Below, in pieces: positions 8,232 to 17,785 of a stretch of 64,000 bases of DNA. The stretch is taken from positions 12,389 to 76,388 of the forward strand of contig DLVL01000009.1 in the NCBI GenBank assembly GCA_003444085.1, given 5' to 3'. How positions within the stretch are numbered: position 1 is the first letter of the stretch; the number at the start of each line of letters is the position of its first letter. The translations under genes and the position numbers were made by a program. Under the pieces are notes generated by a model. The model was not told the DNA's origin, did not search any database, and was given only the letters and a program-made list of their open reading frames with translations. This DNA is from Kosmotogaceae bacterium (lineage in GTDB: Bacteria > Thermotogota > Thermotogae > Petrotogales > Kosmotogaceae).

Positions 8232-9636
8232 TCCTTGATTCCTCCTCAATGATTCTCTTTATGGTCCAGCTGTCAGTATGTAATTCTTCGGAAAGAAATT
8301 GCATCTCTTGATCTGTAAATGATTCCTTTCCTTCTGTGAGCAGTCGCTTCAGATAGGATGTCCTGAGCCTGTTCATCGGGATCTCCTTATATGAGAATTG
8401 CGAGAAGTCCTGAGGTATAACAATTCGTTCACCCGGACTGTCAAGTTTCCGTGGATCTCCTCGCATTACCTCTATCCCCTGGTTCTTTGCGAAAGTAAGC
8501 TGCGCAGAGGGTGCTTTTCCTGCACCGGTGTATTCTGTCTCCTGAACAACCATAACCTCGTCTTCAGGAAGCTCTCTAGCAAGAGCAATTGCAGCTGCAA
8601 GTGATGTGTTTCCTGCTGGGCCTCGTTGCATACCCTCGAGTCTTGCCAGAATCTCTGTAGCAAAGAAGACCTCGCCCTGTGTAACAAGCACGTATTTATC
8701 CATATATCTCAGAGGTCTTGCTGCATTCCTTGGAACATCCGAACGATCCGGAGCTACTGCAAAAGGAACACCAAAACCCGTGTGGCCTGTCGTAAATGAC
8801 TTCTTGTTGAAGTCAGTGTCACTGGCCATGTGTAAGCCTGTAAGCTCAACGCTTGCAGCAATGATCTTGCATTTATCTGCTCCTGCCTTCTTCAAGCCCC
8901 GTGACGTTCCGGTCAGATTTCCCCCGCCAGCGTGCGTTACAACAACATGATCAGGATCTCTGCCAAGCTGTTCGCGGCACTGATTGACGATTTCAGTCCC
9001 TAGCGTCTCTACACCAGCAATTCCATAAGGTGTATAAAGCGATGCGTTGAAGAATCCTGTCTCTTCAAGAAGTCTCAAGAGGTAATAGAAGAGTTCAGGT
9101 CCGACACTGAGCTGAATGACCTCTGCGCCATATGATTCGCATGCTCTTCCCTTTTCAAGGATTTCTGGCTGCCCCATTCCTCTACTGTCAAAGGTTTCCT
9201 GAAGGACGATACATTTCAACCCTCGACGAGCCGCCTGTGATGCTACCGCTGCACCGTAGTTACCGCTTGTGGCAGCAATGACTCCATCAAACCCTCTGTC
9301 TTTCGCAACATACATGCTGAGAGATGCACGGCGATCCTTGAAGCTACCAGAAAGGCTTGCCGCTTCGTCCTTCACGAAGATGTGGGCACCATGACCTTTC
9401 TTCGCATGCGATCTAACCAATCTGCTTATGTTCTTCAGCTCTACAAGAGGGGTGCAGCCAACTCCAGCTTCTTTTTGAATCTCGGCTACTTCTGAAATGT
9501 CCGGTGCTGTCTTTGTCATTAACTCCTCATAATCAAAGACAATGCCGTCTCGCTCAAACTCAGAGTAGTCTATTCCCACAGAGCTCTTCATTATCTCGTT
9601 TTTTCTGGACATAACTGCCCTGTATGATTTATCCAT
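8224..9636 (-). CDS. ortB: 2-amino-4-oxopentanoate thiolase, PLP subunit OrtB
   Basis: Catalytic subunit of the thiolase that splits 2-amino-4-oxopentanoate with CoA into acetyl-CoA and D-alanine, the energy-yielding end of ornithine oxidation. It is a fold-type II PLP enzyme of 470 residues: the Schiff-base lysine is probably K100 in SGSFKDRRA, with the phosphate/cofactor loop TSGNYG at 124-129. It resembles threonine synthase in layout. The start overlaps the end of ortA by eight bases. OrtB works with the small OrtA subunit encoded just upstream. Confidence 0.92.
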   Translation of the reverse strand: MDKSYRAVMSRKNEIMKSSVGIDYSEFERDGIVFDYEELMTKTAPDISEVAEIQKEAGVGCTPLVELKNISRLVRSHAKKGHGAHIFVKDEAASLSGSFKDRRASLSMYVAKDRGFDGVIAATSGNYGAAVASQAARRGLKCIVLQETFDSRGMGQPEILEKGRACESYGAEVIQLSVGPELFYYLLRLLEETGFFNASLYTPYGIAGVETLGTEIVNQCREQLGRDPDHVVVTHAGGGNLTGTSRGLKKAGADKCKIIAASVELTGLHMASDTDFNKKSFTTGHTGFGVPFAVAPDRSDVPRNAARPLRYMDKYVLVTQGEVFFATEILARLEGMQRGPAGNTSLAAAIALARELPEDEVMVVQETEYTGAGKAPSAQLTFAKNQGIEVMRGDPRKLDSPGERIVIPQDFSQFSYKEIPMNRLRTSYLKRLLTEGKESFTDQEMQFLSEELHTDSWTIKRIIEEESRNG

Positions 9637-9952
9637 CCGAATGACCTTCCTCTTTCAGCGATCTGTAAAGGGCAGAAATCATCTGGCCAGCATCAGAGAG
9701 CTCTGGAACATGAGAACCAAAGTCATGGGTATAGGAAGGCTCGATCTGAATAAGTTCGCCATCAAGTCTTCGGCCAATTACAGTCTTTATGGTAACTGCA
9801 TCTCCGATAGAAGCCTCAGAATCTTCCAGGTACCCCTTGACCCGCATAACATATGGCACCTTCTTGGTATCTTCGGGGATGTTCTCCGCTCTATTCGAGG
9901 GTGAGAGCACCTCTGCCAGGATCTGCACCCACTGTCCCTTGACAGCCTTCAT
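9629..9952 (-). CDS. ortA: 2-amino-4-oxopentanoate thiolase, small subunit OrtA
   Basis: Small (107-residue) partner of OrtB. The family is recognised mainly by size, the segment GQWVQI at the start, and context between ord and ortB. I chose the ATG at 9950-9952, which has AGGAG eight bases upstream; earlier in-frame ATGs at 9973 and 10003 lie inside ord and lack ribosome binding sites. The gene starts five bases past the ord stop codon. Confidence 0.88.
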   Translation of the reverse strand: MKAVKGQWVQILAEVLSPSNRAENIPEDTKKVPYVMRVKGYLEDSEASIGDAVTIKTVIGRRLDGELIQIEPSYTHDFGSHVPELSDAGQMISALYRSLKEEGHSDG

Positions 9953-9956
9953 CCGA

Positions 9957-10979
9957 TCAGCTCCTGATTGCATTGAAAAGCATTCTTGGCAGTGGCAAAT
10001 CAATCATCGTCAGCAGTCCCGGTTCAGCCTCCACTATCGCAGGAATCGAATTCGTGGCGACAGCTATAGTACCTTTCCCGCCAGGAATCTCAGGCCTAAT
10101 CGAAAGGTGGATATCCGGGTCTCCTTCAATATCTATGTAGTCTCCTGTCTCAATCGATTCAAGCTCAGGCAGTATCTGCTGAGGATGTATAAGTTCAATC
10201 ACGACATCGTCTCCGACATAACCCTTAGCAGTATGGCGGCATCCCGCAACCATTCCTGGCTTAACATGAACAATGTCTGTCTTACGTTCCGTGTTGGAAA
10301 TGATTGGTTCACGGTCCTCTTCAATTCTTGTGAGTCCAATTCCTAACGCTTCAGCAATCATTGCGATAGACTGTGGAAAACCAATGTGGCCAACAATAGT
10401 ACCGTTGTCAACACCTTTTCTAAAGTCCTCCGGAGTTGATCCCACTCCCTGCGTTTCCATTACAGTCCTGCCAAAAGGCGACAGGTCATTGATTCTGCTT
10501 GCCTTGATCCGTTTCACATCAATGCAGACCCCTGTCATTGCAATAATCAATGCATCGAGCACAAATCCAGGGTTTATTCCTGTTCCCAGAACGCTTACAC
10601 CATTTCTTACAGCAAGGCTGTGGATAATCTCTGACTCAATCGGGTGGCTGTGAAAGGGATACGCAAGTTCTTCTGCTATTGTAATAACATTCAAGTGTCT
10701 CTCAACTGCCAGTTGTATCTTGTCAGTAACCTCGGAAACGAAAGAATTCGTGGCAATTACAACAACATCTGGAGTTGTCTTGTCAATCGCTGTCAAAGGA
10801 TCAGCAAAGACACTGATTCCCATTTTGTCCTTGCCCAGGACTTCTCCAAGATCTCTGTTCACTTTTCGGGGATCCTTCTCAACAGCACCCACCAGTCTCA
10901 ACTCTGGTTTGAGCGAGATGTTCCTGGCTATTCCGCTGCCCATCGCTCCAAGTCCCCAAACGAGCACTCTGTACGGCAT
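9957..10979 (-). CDS. ord: 2,4-diaminopentanoate dehydrogenase
   Basis: Oxidatively deaminates 2,4-diaminopentanoate to 2-amino-4-oxopentanoate with NAD(P)+, the step between OraSE and OrtAB. The N-terminal Rossmann fold begins [14 protein letters not shown] (residues 5-18), followed by VIATNS near 76 and a dihydrodipicolinate reductase-like C-terminal part (GTGINPGF near 145). At 340 residues it has family length. It is the first gene of the operon ord-ortA-ortB-oraS-oraE; the ATG is preceded by GGAGGTGATTGT. Confidence 0.92.
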   Translation of the reverse strand: MPYRVLVWGLGAMGSGIARNISLKPELRLVGAVEKDPRKVNRDLGEVLGKDKMGISVFADPLTAIDKTTPDVVVIATNSFVSEVTDKIQLAVERHLNVITIAEELAYPFHSHPIESEIIHSLAVRNGVSVLGTGINPGFVLDALIIAMTGVCIDVKRIKASRINDLSPFGRTVMETQGVGSTPEDFRKGVDNGTIVGHIGFPQSIAMIAEALGIGLTRIEEDREPIISNTERKTDIVHVKPGMVAGCRHTAKGYVGDDVVIELIHPQQILPELESIETGDYIDIEGDPDIHLSIRPEIPGGKGTIAVATNSIPAIVEAEPGLLTMIDLPLPRMLFNAIRS

Positions 10980-11013
10980 ACAATCACCTCCAATGGCTTC
11001 TATGCTTCATTTC

Positions 11014-11025
11014 GATGATATCATC
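11014..11025. promoter_or_regulatory. Palindrome / candidate -10 region upstream of ord
   Basis: A perfect 12-base palindrome GATGATATCATC lies 35 bases upstream of the ord start. Read on the minus strand it contains TGATATCAT, a plausible extended -10. Further upstream (11045-11082) an imperfect direct repeat of about 18 bases begins AGCCTGC twice. Together these could be the operon promoter and an operator, but no matching regulator is identified here. Confidence 0.3.
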
Positions 11026-11219
11026 ACCCCATGAAGCTCTCCACAGCCTGCTAAGGCGACTAAGCCTGCGTAATGGTCGCTATCGACGGCTATCCGGAGT
11101 ATACGACGCTATTCGGAAGTATGTTTGATTATATGCATGTGCTTGAAGACGCATTATCCAAGATTCCTGGCAGACAGCAAAGGTTACTACCAGTGAAAGG
11201 CAGAATTACCCCTGAACTA

Positions 11220-12911
11220 TCAGGTGTCTATTACAACTCTGTTTATTTCTTCGAAAGAAGTTGTCCCTTCAATTACTTTGAAGACACCGTCTTCAAAGAG
11301 TGTCCTCATTCCGGTGTTCCTGGCCGCTGTAAGAACTTCCTGCTCGGAAGACTGACTCCTTATAAGCTCCCTGATTTTGTTGTTCATAATCAGGACTTCA
11401 TGTATCCCGGTCCGACCTTTGTAACCTGTTCCGGCGCATTCATGGCATCCCTGCCCTGGTATATGTTCAAAAAACTCTTCGCGATCAGGAAAAAGCTTCC
11501 TGGCTACCTGCAGCCATTTCTCTCGAATTGGAATCCTTGCTTTGCAGTTAGAACAAAGCTTGCGGACAAGTCGCTGCCCAACAACCCCATCAAGAGAGGT
11601 TGCAAGCAAATGGGGGTCTGTCCCCATATTCACCAACCTCGCCACTGCGCCAGCTGCTGTATTGGTGTGAATCGTGGAAAGCACAAGGTGACCGGTGAGA
11701 GATGCCTCAATTGCAAGTTGAGCAGTCTCCCGGTCTCGGATCTCTCCTACCATTATGATGTCCGGATCTTGCCTGAGAAAGGAACGCAGGTAGTTCGCAA
11801 ATGTGAGACCGATTTCGGGATTGATCTGACACTGAGTAACTCCCTCAATCGTGTACTCAACAGGATCTTCAGCTGTAAGCACATTGACCTTCTCAGATGT
11901 GATCTCATTCAGCACTGCCACAAGCGTCGTCGATTTTCCGCTCCCGGTGGGTCCAGAAAGCAAAACGATGCCGTAAGGGGAGTTAATCAAACCTTCAAAA
12001 CGTTCACGATTGTACTTGGAGAGACCCAGAGCTTCCAGCTTCAGCTTTGAGTTAGACACCTTAAGAATCCTCATTACAACTTTCTCACCGTAGACAGTGG
12101 GCATTGTCGATACCCTGAAGTCAAACTGCTCTGAGCTTCTTCGCATGTAGAACTTCCCGTCTTGAGGTAATCGACGCTCAGAGATGTCCAGACCGGAGAT
12201 AACCTTAATTCGTGAAGCTACGCTGTTATGCGCCTTTCGAGGGTACTTCAGGACCGGGCGGAGTATCCCGTCCACTCTTATTCGCCCCACAGCGATTTTC
12301 TCGTACGGCTCAAGATGAATGTCGCTTGCCTCACTCCTGATGGCTGTGTCAATGAGGGAATTTATGAATTTGCCTACAGGAGTATCCTCACCTTCCGCAG
12401 CTTCTGCATCATGCTTTTCAATATCGCTATCATCAACCTGAAAAGTGTGCTCGATGATCTCACTGGAGGTAGTATCTTCATAAAAGGTCTTGTAGACAGT
12501 CTGGAGAACGGGGGGAGTGGTTAGCAATGTCACGATCGTGTGACCGGTCAGAAAAGTCAACTCTCGCTCTATCTGTGGCACTTTCAGAACATCAGTCGTA
12601 ACAACTCTTAGAGTATCCGACTCCGGTATGTATTCTATAGGGACGACACCCAAACGGCTCGCAACAGACTTTGGCACCATTCTCAGCAATTCGGATGAAA
12701 TCATGCTTGGTGTATCTTCAAGAAGCTCAAGGTTATACTGCTTTGAAAGAGCGTTGTAAATATCCTCCCATGTCATGAGCCCCATACTAACAAGAACTTC
12801 GCCGAGGGGTTTGCCGACCTTCTTCTGAATCGAAACCGCCTGATTCAGCGCCTCGGAGTTGATTAGCCCTCGTTCTTCAAGAAGCTCTCCAAGTCGCTTA
12901 TATACCTTCAT
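11220..12911 (-). CDS. pilB: Type IV pilus assembly / type II secretion ATPase (PilB/GspE family)
   Basis: Cytoplasmic hexameric ATPase that powers pilus or pseudopilus extension. An N-terminal MshEN-type domain (about residues 1-150) is followed by the GspE core: Walker A GPTGSGKST at 320-328, the Asp-box TAEDPVEYT near 350, Walker B IIMVGEIRDRETA near 388, the His-box TIHTNTA near 418, and a tetracysteine zinc site (CSNCKA and CHECAG) near 448 and 485. At 563 residues it is full length. It ends the long minus-strand operon, three bases after ftsZ. No pilin or platform gene is present in the window, so pilus versus secretion is undecided. Confidence 0.88.
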   Translation of the reverse strand: MKVYKRLGELLEERGLINSEALNQAVSIQKKVGKPLGEVLVSMGLMTWEDIYNALSKQYNLELLEDTPSMISSELLRMVPKSVASRLGVVPIEYIPESDTLRVVTTDVLKVPQIERELTFLTGHTIVTLLTTPPVLQTVYKTFYEDTTSSEIIEHTFQVDDSDIEKHDAEAAEGEDTPVGKFINSLIDTAIRSEASDIHLEPYEKIAVGRIRVDGILRPVLKYPRKAHNSVASRIKVISGLDISERRLPQDGKFYMRRSSEQFDFRVSTMPTVYGEKVVMRILKVSNSKLKLEALGLSKYNRERFEGLINSPYGIVLLSGPTGSGKSTTLVAVLNEITSEKVNVLTAEDPVEYTIEGVTQCQINPEIGLTFANYLRSFLRQDPDIIMVGEIRDRETAQLAIEASLTGHLVLSTIHTNTAAGAVARLVNMGTDPHLLATSLDGVVGQRLVRKLCSNCKARIPIREKWLQVARKLFPDREEFFEHIPGQGCHECAGTGYKGRTGIHEVLIMNNKIRELIRSQSSEQEVLTAARNTGMRTLFEDGVFKVIEGTTSFEEINRVVIDT

Positions 12912-12914
12912 CTC

Positions 12915-13961
12915 TTATTCTTCCTCCTGACTATCAAGGCCGAAACGGTAGATGGCTGGGATGTCTGTAGCTTCTCCAAGAAGCTCTCCTTCATCCATTT
13001 CCAGCCCGGCTGCTATCAATGTGATGTTCAGGTCGTCTCCGTCCATCTCTGAATCGACAATGAGACCGAGCTTCACGTCGGCATCTTCGCTACAGTTTTG
13101 TCGAACTATTGCGGCTGCCAGGTTCATTTCCCTAAGTGTGACATTCTTCGCAGAGACGTTGAGAATTATACCCGTTGCGTTGTCGAGGGGTTTCTCAAGC
13201 AATCTGCTTTCCATTGCCTGTCTTGCTGCCATTTCAGCTCTATCTTCACCTGATCCCACACCAATTCCGAGCATTGCAGTACCAGCGTTTCTCAGAACAG
13301 AGTCAACGTCTGCGAAGTCGAGGTTGATATAGCCTCGCCTTGTGATCAACTCTGATATCCCCTTGATTCCATGGTGAAGCGTTCCATCAGCTTTGGCAAA
13401 CGCTTCAACAATTGATGTATTCGGTGGGAGTTCCTGAAGCAACTTGTTGTTTGATATTCTGATAAGAGTATCTACAGATTTTCTCAGCCTTCTGAGCCCT
13501 TCTTTTGCGACCCTCAAACGCGTATTCCCTTCAAAAAAGAATGGTGTAGTCACCACTGCCACGGTAAGGATACCCATGTCACGAGCAACGGAAGCAACTA
13601 TCGGAGCAGCACCAGTGCCGGTTCCACCACCCATTCCGGCCGTTATGAAGAGAAGATCGGTATCCTGGAGGCTCTCCCTTATCTCGTCAATGCTTTCTTC
13701 AGCAGCATGTTCGCCGACTTCAGGATTCCCGCCAGCTCCAAGTCCTCTTGTAAGATGACTGCCCAACTGGATTTTGAACTCAGCATTGTTGCTCTCAAGG
13801 ACCTGTACATCCGTATTTGCCGCAATAAACGTGACCCCGTGAATCCCGTCAGTGATCATTCTGTTGATCGCGTTTCCGCCCGCGCCACCGACTCCGATCA
13901 CCTTTATGGTAGGCAATCTCATACTGTTTCTATCCTGTCCGTAGTCTATCTCAAAGCTCAT
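12915..13961 (-). CDS. ftsZ: Cell division protein FtsZ
   Basis: Tubulin-like GTPase that forms the division ring. The nucleotide segment VGGAGGNA is near residues 25-32, the tubulin signature GGGTGTGAAP near 110, and the T7 synergy loop NLDFADVDSVL near 205. The protein is 348 residues; the C-terminal tail after the core is short (AIYRFGLDSQEEE) and gives only a weak match to the usual FtsA/ZipA-binding peptide. The ATG at 13961 is preceded by GGAGG and overlaps the end of ftsA by 11 bases; a GTG three codons earlier lacks correct spacing. Confidence 0.95.
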   Translation of the reverse strand: MSFEIDYGQDRNSMRLPTIKVIGVGGAGGNAINRMITDGIHGVTFIAANTDVQVLESNNAEFKIQLGSHLTRGLGAGGNPEVGEHAAEESIDEIRESLQDTDLLFITAGMGGGTGTGAAPIVASVARDMGILTVAVVTTPFFFEGNTRLRVAKEGLRRLRKSVDTLIRISNNKLLQELPPNTSIVEAFAKADGTLHHGIKGISELITRRGYINLDFADVDSVLRNAGTAMLGIGVGSGEDRAEMAARQAMESRLLEKPLDNATGIILNVSAKNVTLREMNLAAAIVRQNCSEDADVKLGLIVDSEMDGDDLNITLIAAGLEMDEGELLGEATDIPAIYRFGLDSQEEE

Positions 13962-15246
13962 CCTCAGCACCTCCGAAAAAGAGGGATTTTATGAATGACC
14001 CGAAGCCTTTTCGTCGTTTTTCCATTCCCATTGCTTCGGAATATTCACCTTCAAGCTCATCGTGCTCTATCAGGTTACCAAGACACGGTCCGAATATCGG
14101 GTCATTGACAACGTCATGACCATTCTCGATTCTGGGATTAAAGCTTGTCTCATACGTTCCGACTCTCACGGGCATCTTCAGAGACTCTACTCCGCTATCG
14201 CATAGACCACGGAGCTTAGCCCCGCCCCCTGTGAAAACGACACCTCCGGGGATTCCTTCCTCGCTGTGTTCGGGATTGTTCAGTAAGAACAACTGAACTT
14301 CCTTCCTTATCTTGTTCAGGAGTTCTTTCACTCTTGCGTATATTATCGTTGAAAGCTTCTTGACAGTCACACGCTTACGGGTGCGTTCATCAAGGCCAAA
14401 GTACTCAACTACGCTTTCTTCAGCTGGCGGGTGCATCGATGCATGTCCGTAAGTAACCAGTAAACGCTCCGCTTCATCCTGAGAGGTCCCCAGCACAAGC
14501 GCAATATCTCTCACAATGTGCCGAATGCCGAGAGGGATCCTGTCAATATGCACTGGCAGGTTTTCCTTATAGATGACCATTTCAGAAAAACCATGTCCAA
14601 GAACCACACAGACTACTCCATGCTGTTTCTCCGTATCTGTCAGAACCGCATCTGCTCCCGAAATCAATGAAGGGGAAACGATGAAGTCCTCAGTGCCAAA
14701 GAGCTCTTCGAAAAGTCTCTTGAAGACTTCTGCAGACTTACCCTCGGTTGATACGAAAACCATCTCAACGTTCAGCTTCTTGGCAACCATGTCGACAGGA
14801 TTGAACACAACTTTTTCATCATCAAGTATGAATTTCCTGACGTAGTTCTTGTGCACATTAGTATTGCCGGTCTGAAGCTTCTCCTTCTTGATCCGTGCCA
14901 TCATTGCGTCCAGTATCTCCTGCCTCACAAGTGTCGGCCTGTCCTCTGAGATAACCTCTTCGATGCTCTCAGAGAAGACAGAGTAGTCACCATTCGTGAA
15001 GCTGATTCTGAAGTCTGCCTCAATCTCTTTCTTCCCCACCTGACCGGTCAAATCCTCAATTAACTTCTGAATAGAATGCTTCATGGCCACTGCATCTTTG
15101 ACTTCGCCCTTATCAATTCCTACAGCTTTCACACTTCCATACGCCTCGAGCGCTATTTGGTTGGAAGAATCAACACTCACAACCACGCCCTTAAGGGTAT
15201 TGGTACCTACATCAATAGAGACTAGATAATCTCTCCCCCTCGGCAT
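13951..15246 (-). CDS. ftsA: Cell division protein FtsA
   Basis: Actin-like ATPase that anchors FtsZ to the membrane. The phosphate-1 motif IDVGTNTLKGVV is at residues 11-22, a second ATP-binding segment VVCVVLGHGFSEM lies near 215, and the adenosine motif GVVFTGGGAKLRGL near 345. The C-terminus ends with an amphipathic helix rich in F, L and K (FGSFIKSLFF), the usual membrane-targeting sequence. It is 431 residues, starts five bases after the ftsQ-like gene and overlaps ftsZ. Confidence 0.93.
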   Translation of the reverse strand: MPRGRDYLVSIDVGTNTLKGVVVSVDSSNQIALEAYGSVKAVGIDKGEVKDAVAMKHSIQKLIEDLTGQVGKKEIEADFRISFTNGDYSVFSESIEEVISEDRPTLVRQEILDAMMARIKKEKLQTGNTNVHKNYVRKFILDDEKVVFNPVDMVAKKLNVEMVFVSTEGKSAEVFKRLFEELFGTEDFIVSPSLISGADAVLTDTEKQHGVVCVVLGHGFSEMVIYKENLPVHIDRIPLGIRHIVRDIALVLGTSQDEAERLLVTYGHASMHPPAEESVVEYFGLDERTRKRVTVKKLSTIIYARVKELLNKIRKEVQLFLLNNPEHSEEGIPGGVVFTGGGAKLRGLCDSGVESLKMPVRVGTYETSFNPRIENGHDVVNDPIFGPCLGNLIEHDELEGEYSEAMGMEKRRKGFGSFIKSLFFGGAEDEL

Positions 15247-15251
15247 CTATT

Positions 15252-15887
15252 TCACCTCACTCTCAAGAGTTTGCCTTCACCCAGAAACAAATATTCTGTC
15301 TTATCCATAGCAGTAAGAGACAGATTATACAGTGCGTCAGTACTTCTGCTCAGCTTGTCCCAGTCATATACTGTTATCTTAATTCCTCGCTTGAGAAGAA
15401 GATAACCGTCAAAGAGGTCCACATGAGCAACTATACTCCAGATTCTACCATCAGAAAGGAGCCTTTTTACATGAGCAAGTAACTCAACTTCCTCATTGGC
15501 GATAACTCTGAACTCACCCTGCTCGAGTTTGAAATCTACTCCAGATATCACTGGAACTTCTCTTAGTTCTACCCTCTTGACGAAGTCCGTTATGACCAGG
15601 TCATCAGAAACCCAGTAGTGGCTATTCTCAAAGTAAGCAACGAATTCTGCACTCTTGACGATGAATCGGTCTCCTCCCACGGGCTCCGTTGTTGCCGGCA
15701 CAATTATAACAGGACTTCCAGATACACTCATCACACTCGGAAAACGAACCGTTCTCCTCTGGTCGCTGATGATGCTGACCCGTACATCCACTGGATCAGA
15801 GAACAGTGCTTCTGCCGCAAAAGAAAGAACGCACCAGGCACACAAGAGCGATAGGAGGAATAGCGCAAAGTTTGCCCGACGTTCCAT
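15252..15887 (-). CDS. Probable divergent FtsQ/DivIB-like membrane protein
   Basis: A 211-residue protein with a single N-terminal membrane anchor (about residues 6-26, RANFALFLLSLLCAWCVLSF) followed by a predicted extracytoplasmic region rich in short beta strands. The topology, and the place directly before ftsA, are those of FtsQ/DivIB, the bitopic division protein that links early and late divisome parts. I see no reliable POTRA or FtsQ motif, so the call rests on topology and gene order. Charged-to-hydrophobic spacing agrees with an N-in orientation. Confidence 0.5.
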   Translation of the reverse strand: MERRANFALFLLSLLCAWCVLSFAAEALFSDPVDVRVSIISDQRRTVRFPSVMSVSGSPVIIVPATTEPVGGDRFIVKSAEFVAYFENSHYWVSDDLVITDFVKRVELREVPVISGVDFKLEQGEFRVIANEEVELLAHVKRLLSDGRIWSIVAHVDLFDGYLLLKRGIKITVYDWDKLSRSTDALYNLSLTAMDKTEYLFLGEGKLLRVR

Positions 15888-15889
15888 TG

Positions 15890-17785
15890 CTAGACATCCA
15901 GATTGGATATAGACAGAGCGTGCCTTTGAATGAACTCGCGTCTCTGTCCAACCTCACTACCCATAAGGATACTGAAGATGCTGTCAGCGACTTCGGCATC
16001 CTCCATGTCTATTCTCAGTAGTTTTCGCCTTGTCGGATCCATCGTGGTTTCCCATAACTGCTCAGGATTCATCTCGCCCAACCCTTTGTACATCTGCATT
16101 GAATAGCGTTTGTCGGGGTTCTCTTTTAAGTAACACTGCAATTCCTCGTCTGAATAAAGGTATACCTTCTTTTTCCCTGATTCGATTTTGTAAAGCGGTG
16201 CCTGAGCTATAAAGACACGGCCTTCGGAAACAAGAGGTGTCATATACCTGTAGAAAAGGGTCAGCAACAATGTTCTGATGTGTGCTCCATCAACGTCTGC
16301 ATCAGTCATTATCACTATCTTTCCATATCTCAGCTTATTCAGATCACAGTCGTCGCCGACGCCTGTTCCTACTGCCACAATTATGTTATGAATCATCTCG
16401 TTCTTGAGAAACTTCTCAAAACCTGCCTTCTCAACGTTGAGAATCTTTCCTCTCAGAGGCAAGATGGCCTGGAAATTCCTGTCTCGAGCTTCCTTTGATG
16501 AACCACCAGCTGAGTCTCCTTCAACGATGAAGAGTTCGGTCGTCTCCAGATCCTGTGAGATGCAGTCGGCCAGTTTGCCTGGAAGCGCAGTGTTCTCCAA
16601 CATATTCTTGCGCCTGACCATTTCTCGTGCTCGTTTTGCCGCAAGTCTTGCTTTTGCAGCATCGACAGCTTTGGTGATAATCGCTTTGGCTTCTTTCTGA
16701 TTGTAGTCGAAGACTTCTTCGAGTCGCTCCCTTACAACCTTTATAACAGCCTCGTGCGCTTCTTCGTTTCCCAGTTTTGCCTTTGTCTGTCCTTCAAACT
16801 GGGGATCTTTCAGGAAGATGCTCAGAACAGCTGTCAGACCTTCTCGAACATCTTCTCCCTGAAGATTCTGGTCCTTGTCCTTAAGGATGTTATACTTCCT
16901 AGCTGTGTCGTTCATGAGCTTTGTAAGAACTGTCTTCAGAGCAGTCAGGTGAGTGCCGCCCTCAACGGTTTTTATGTTGTTTGCAAAGCATATGATCTGT
17001 TCATCATACGTAGATGTATACTGAAGTGCAAGCTGTACCTTTATTCCGTTGTGTAACCCTTCAATAAAAAACGGCTGCTTCTGCAAGCTCTTTCGAGAGC
17101 GGTTCATGTGCTTTACATACTCAGCTATACCACCTTCAAAGTGATAAGACCTCGTTTCGCTTATCCGTTTGTCAACGAGCGTGATCGTTGCCTCAGGGTT
17201 TAGATACGCAAGCTCACGCAAACGAGAATCAAGTATATCGAAATCAAAGTCGGTCGATGAAAAGACCTGCGAATCCGGTCGGAAAAATGTCTCCGTTCCA
17301 TTCTCTTCACTATCGCCAGCTTCTTCAACGGGTGTTACCGCCTTACCACGTTCATAGACCTGACGGAAAAACTTCCCGTCTCGGTGTACCCGAACCTCAC
17401 ACCACTCCGATAACGCATTTACAACCGAGACACCTACACCATGCAGCCCACCGCTGATTTTGTAAGAGTCTTCCGAGAATTTTCCCCCTGCATGAAGTGT
17501 GGTCATGACAACTTCAAGGGCACTCGTATTCGTGTCAGGATGCATCTCAGTCGGAATGCCCCTGCCGTTATCTTTGACCCTGACTGAATTGTCCTCTCGA
17601 ATTTCAATAAGAATTTCAGATGCGTAACCTGCCATCACTTCGTCAATGCTGTTATCCACGACCTCGTAAACGAGATGGTGCAGGCCGGCCTTTCCTGTCG
17701 ACCCTATATACATTCCCGGTCTCTTCCGGACTGGATCGAGTCCTTTCAGAATCTTTATGCTTTGAGCATCATATCTGTTCTTCAT
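15890..17785 (-). CDS. gyrB: DNA gyrase subunit B
   Basis: ATPase subunit of DNA gyrase. GHKL ATP-binding motifs are visible: EVVDNSIDE near residue 40, DNGRGIP near 70 and GGLHGVGVSVVNALSE near 110. The TOPRIM acid EGDSAGG is near 425 and DADVDGAHIRTLLLT near 500, with the C-terminal YKGLGEMN segment near 580. The ATG at 17785 has GGAGG six bases upstream, which excludes an upstream start seven codons earlier. It overlaps the DciA-like gene by 17 bases. Confidence 0.96.
   Translation of the reverse strand: MKNRYDAQSIKILKGLDPVRKRPGMYIGSTGKAGLHHLVYEVVDNSIDEVMAGYASEILIEIREDNSVRVKDNGRGIPTEMHPDTNTSALEVVMTTLHAGGKFSEDSYKISGGLHGVGVSVVNALSEWCEVRVHRDGKFFRQVYERGKAVTPVEEAGDSEENGTETFFRPDSQVFSSTDFDFDILDSRLRELAYLNPEATITLVDKRISETRSYHFEGGIAEYVKHMNRSRKSLQKQPFFIEGLHNGIKVQLALQYTSTYDEQIICFANNIKTVEGGTHLTALKTVLTKLMNDTARKYNILKDKDQNLQGEDVREGLTAVLSIFLKDPQFEGQTKAKLGNEEAHEAVIKVVRERLEEVFDYNQKEAKAIITKAVDAAKARLAAKRAREMVRRKNMLENTALPGKLADCISQDLETTELFIVEGDSAGGSSKEARDRNFQAILPLRGKILNVEKAGFEKFLKNEMIHNIIVAVGTGVGDDCDLNKLRYGKIVIMTDADVDGAHIRTLLLTLFYRYMTPLVSEGRVFIAQAPLYKIESGKKKVYLYSDEELQCYLKENPDKRYSMQMYKGLGEMNPEQLWETTMDPTRRKLLRIDMEDAEVADSIFSILMGSEVGQRREFIQRHALSISNLDV

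Noticed and set aside
11073..12050. A 325-codon plus-strand open frame opposite pilB
   Set aside because: It lies fully antisense to a well-conserved ATPase gene, has no motif, no ribosome binding site, and low-complexity of the kind expected from a complement frame.
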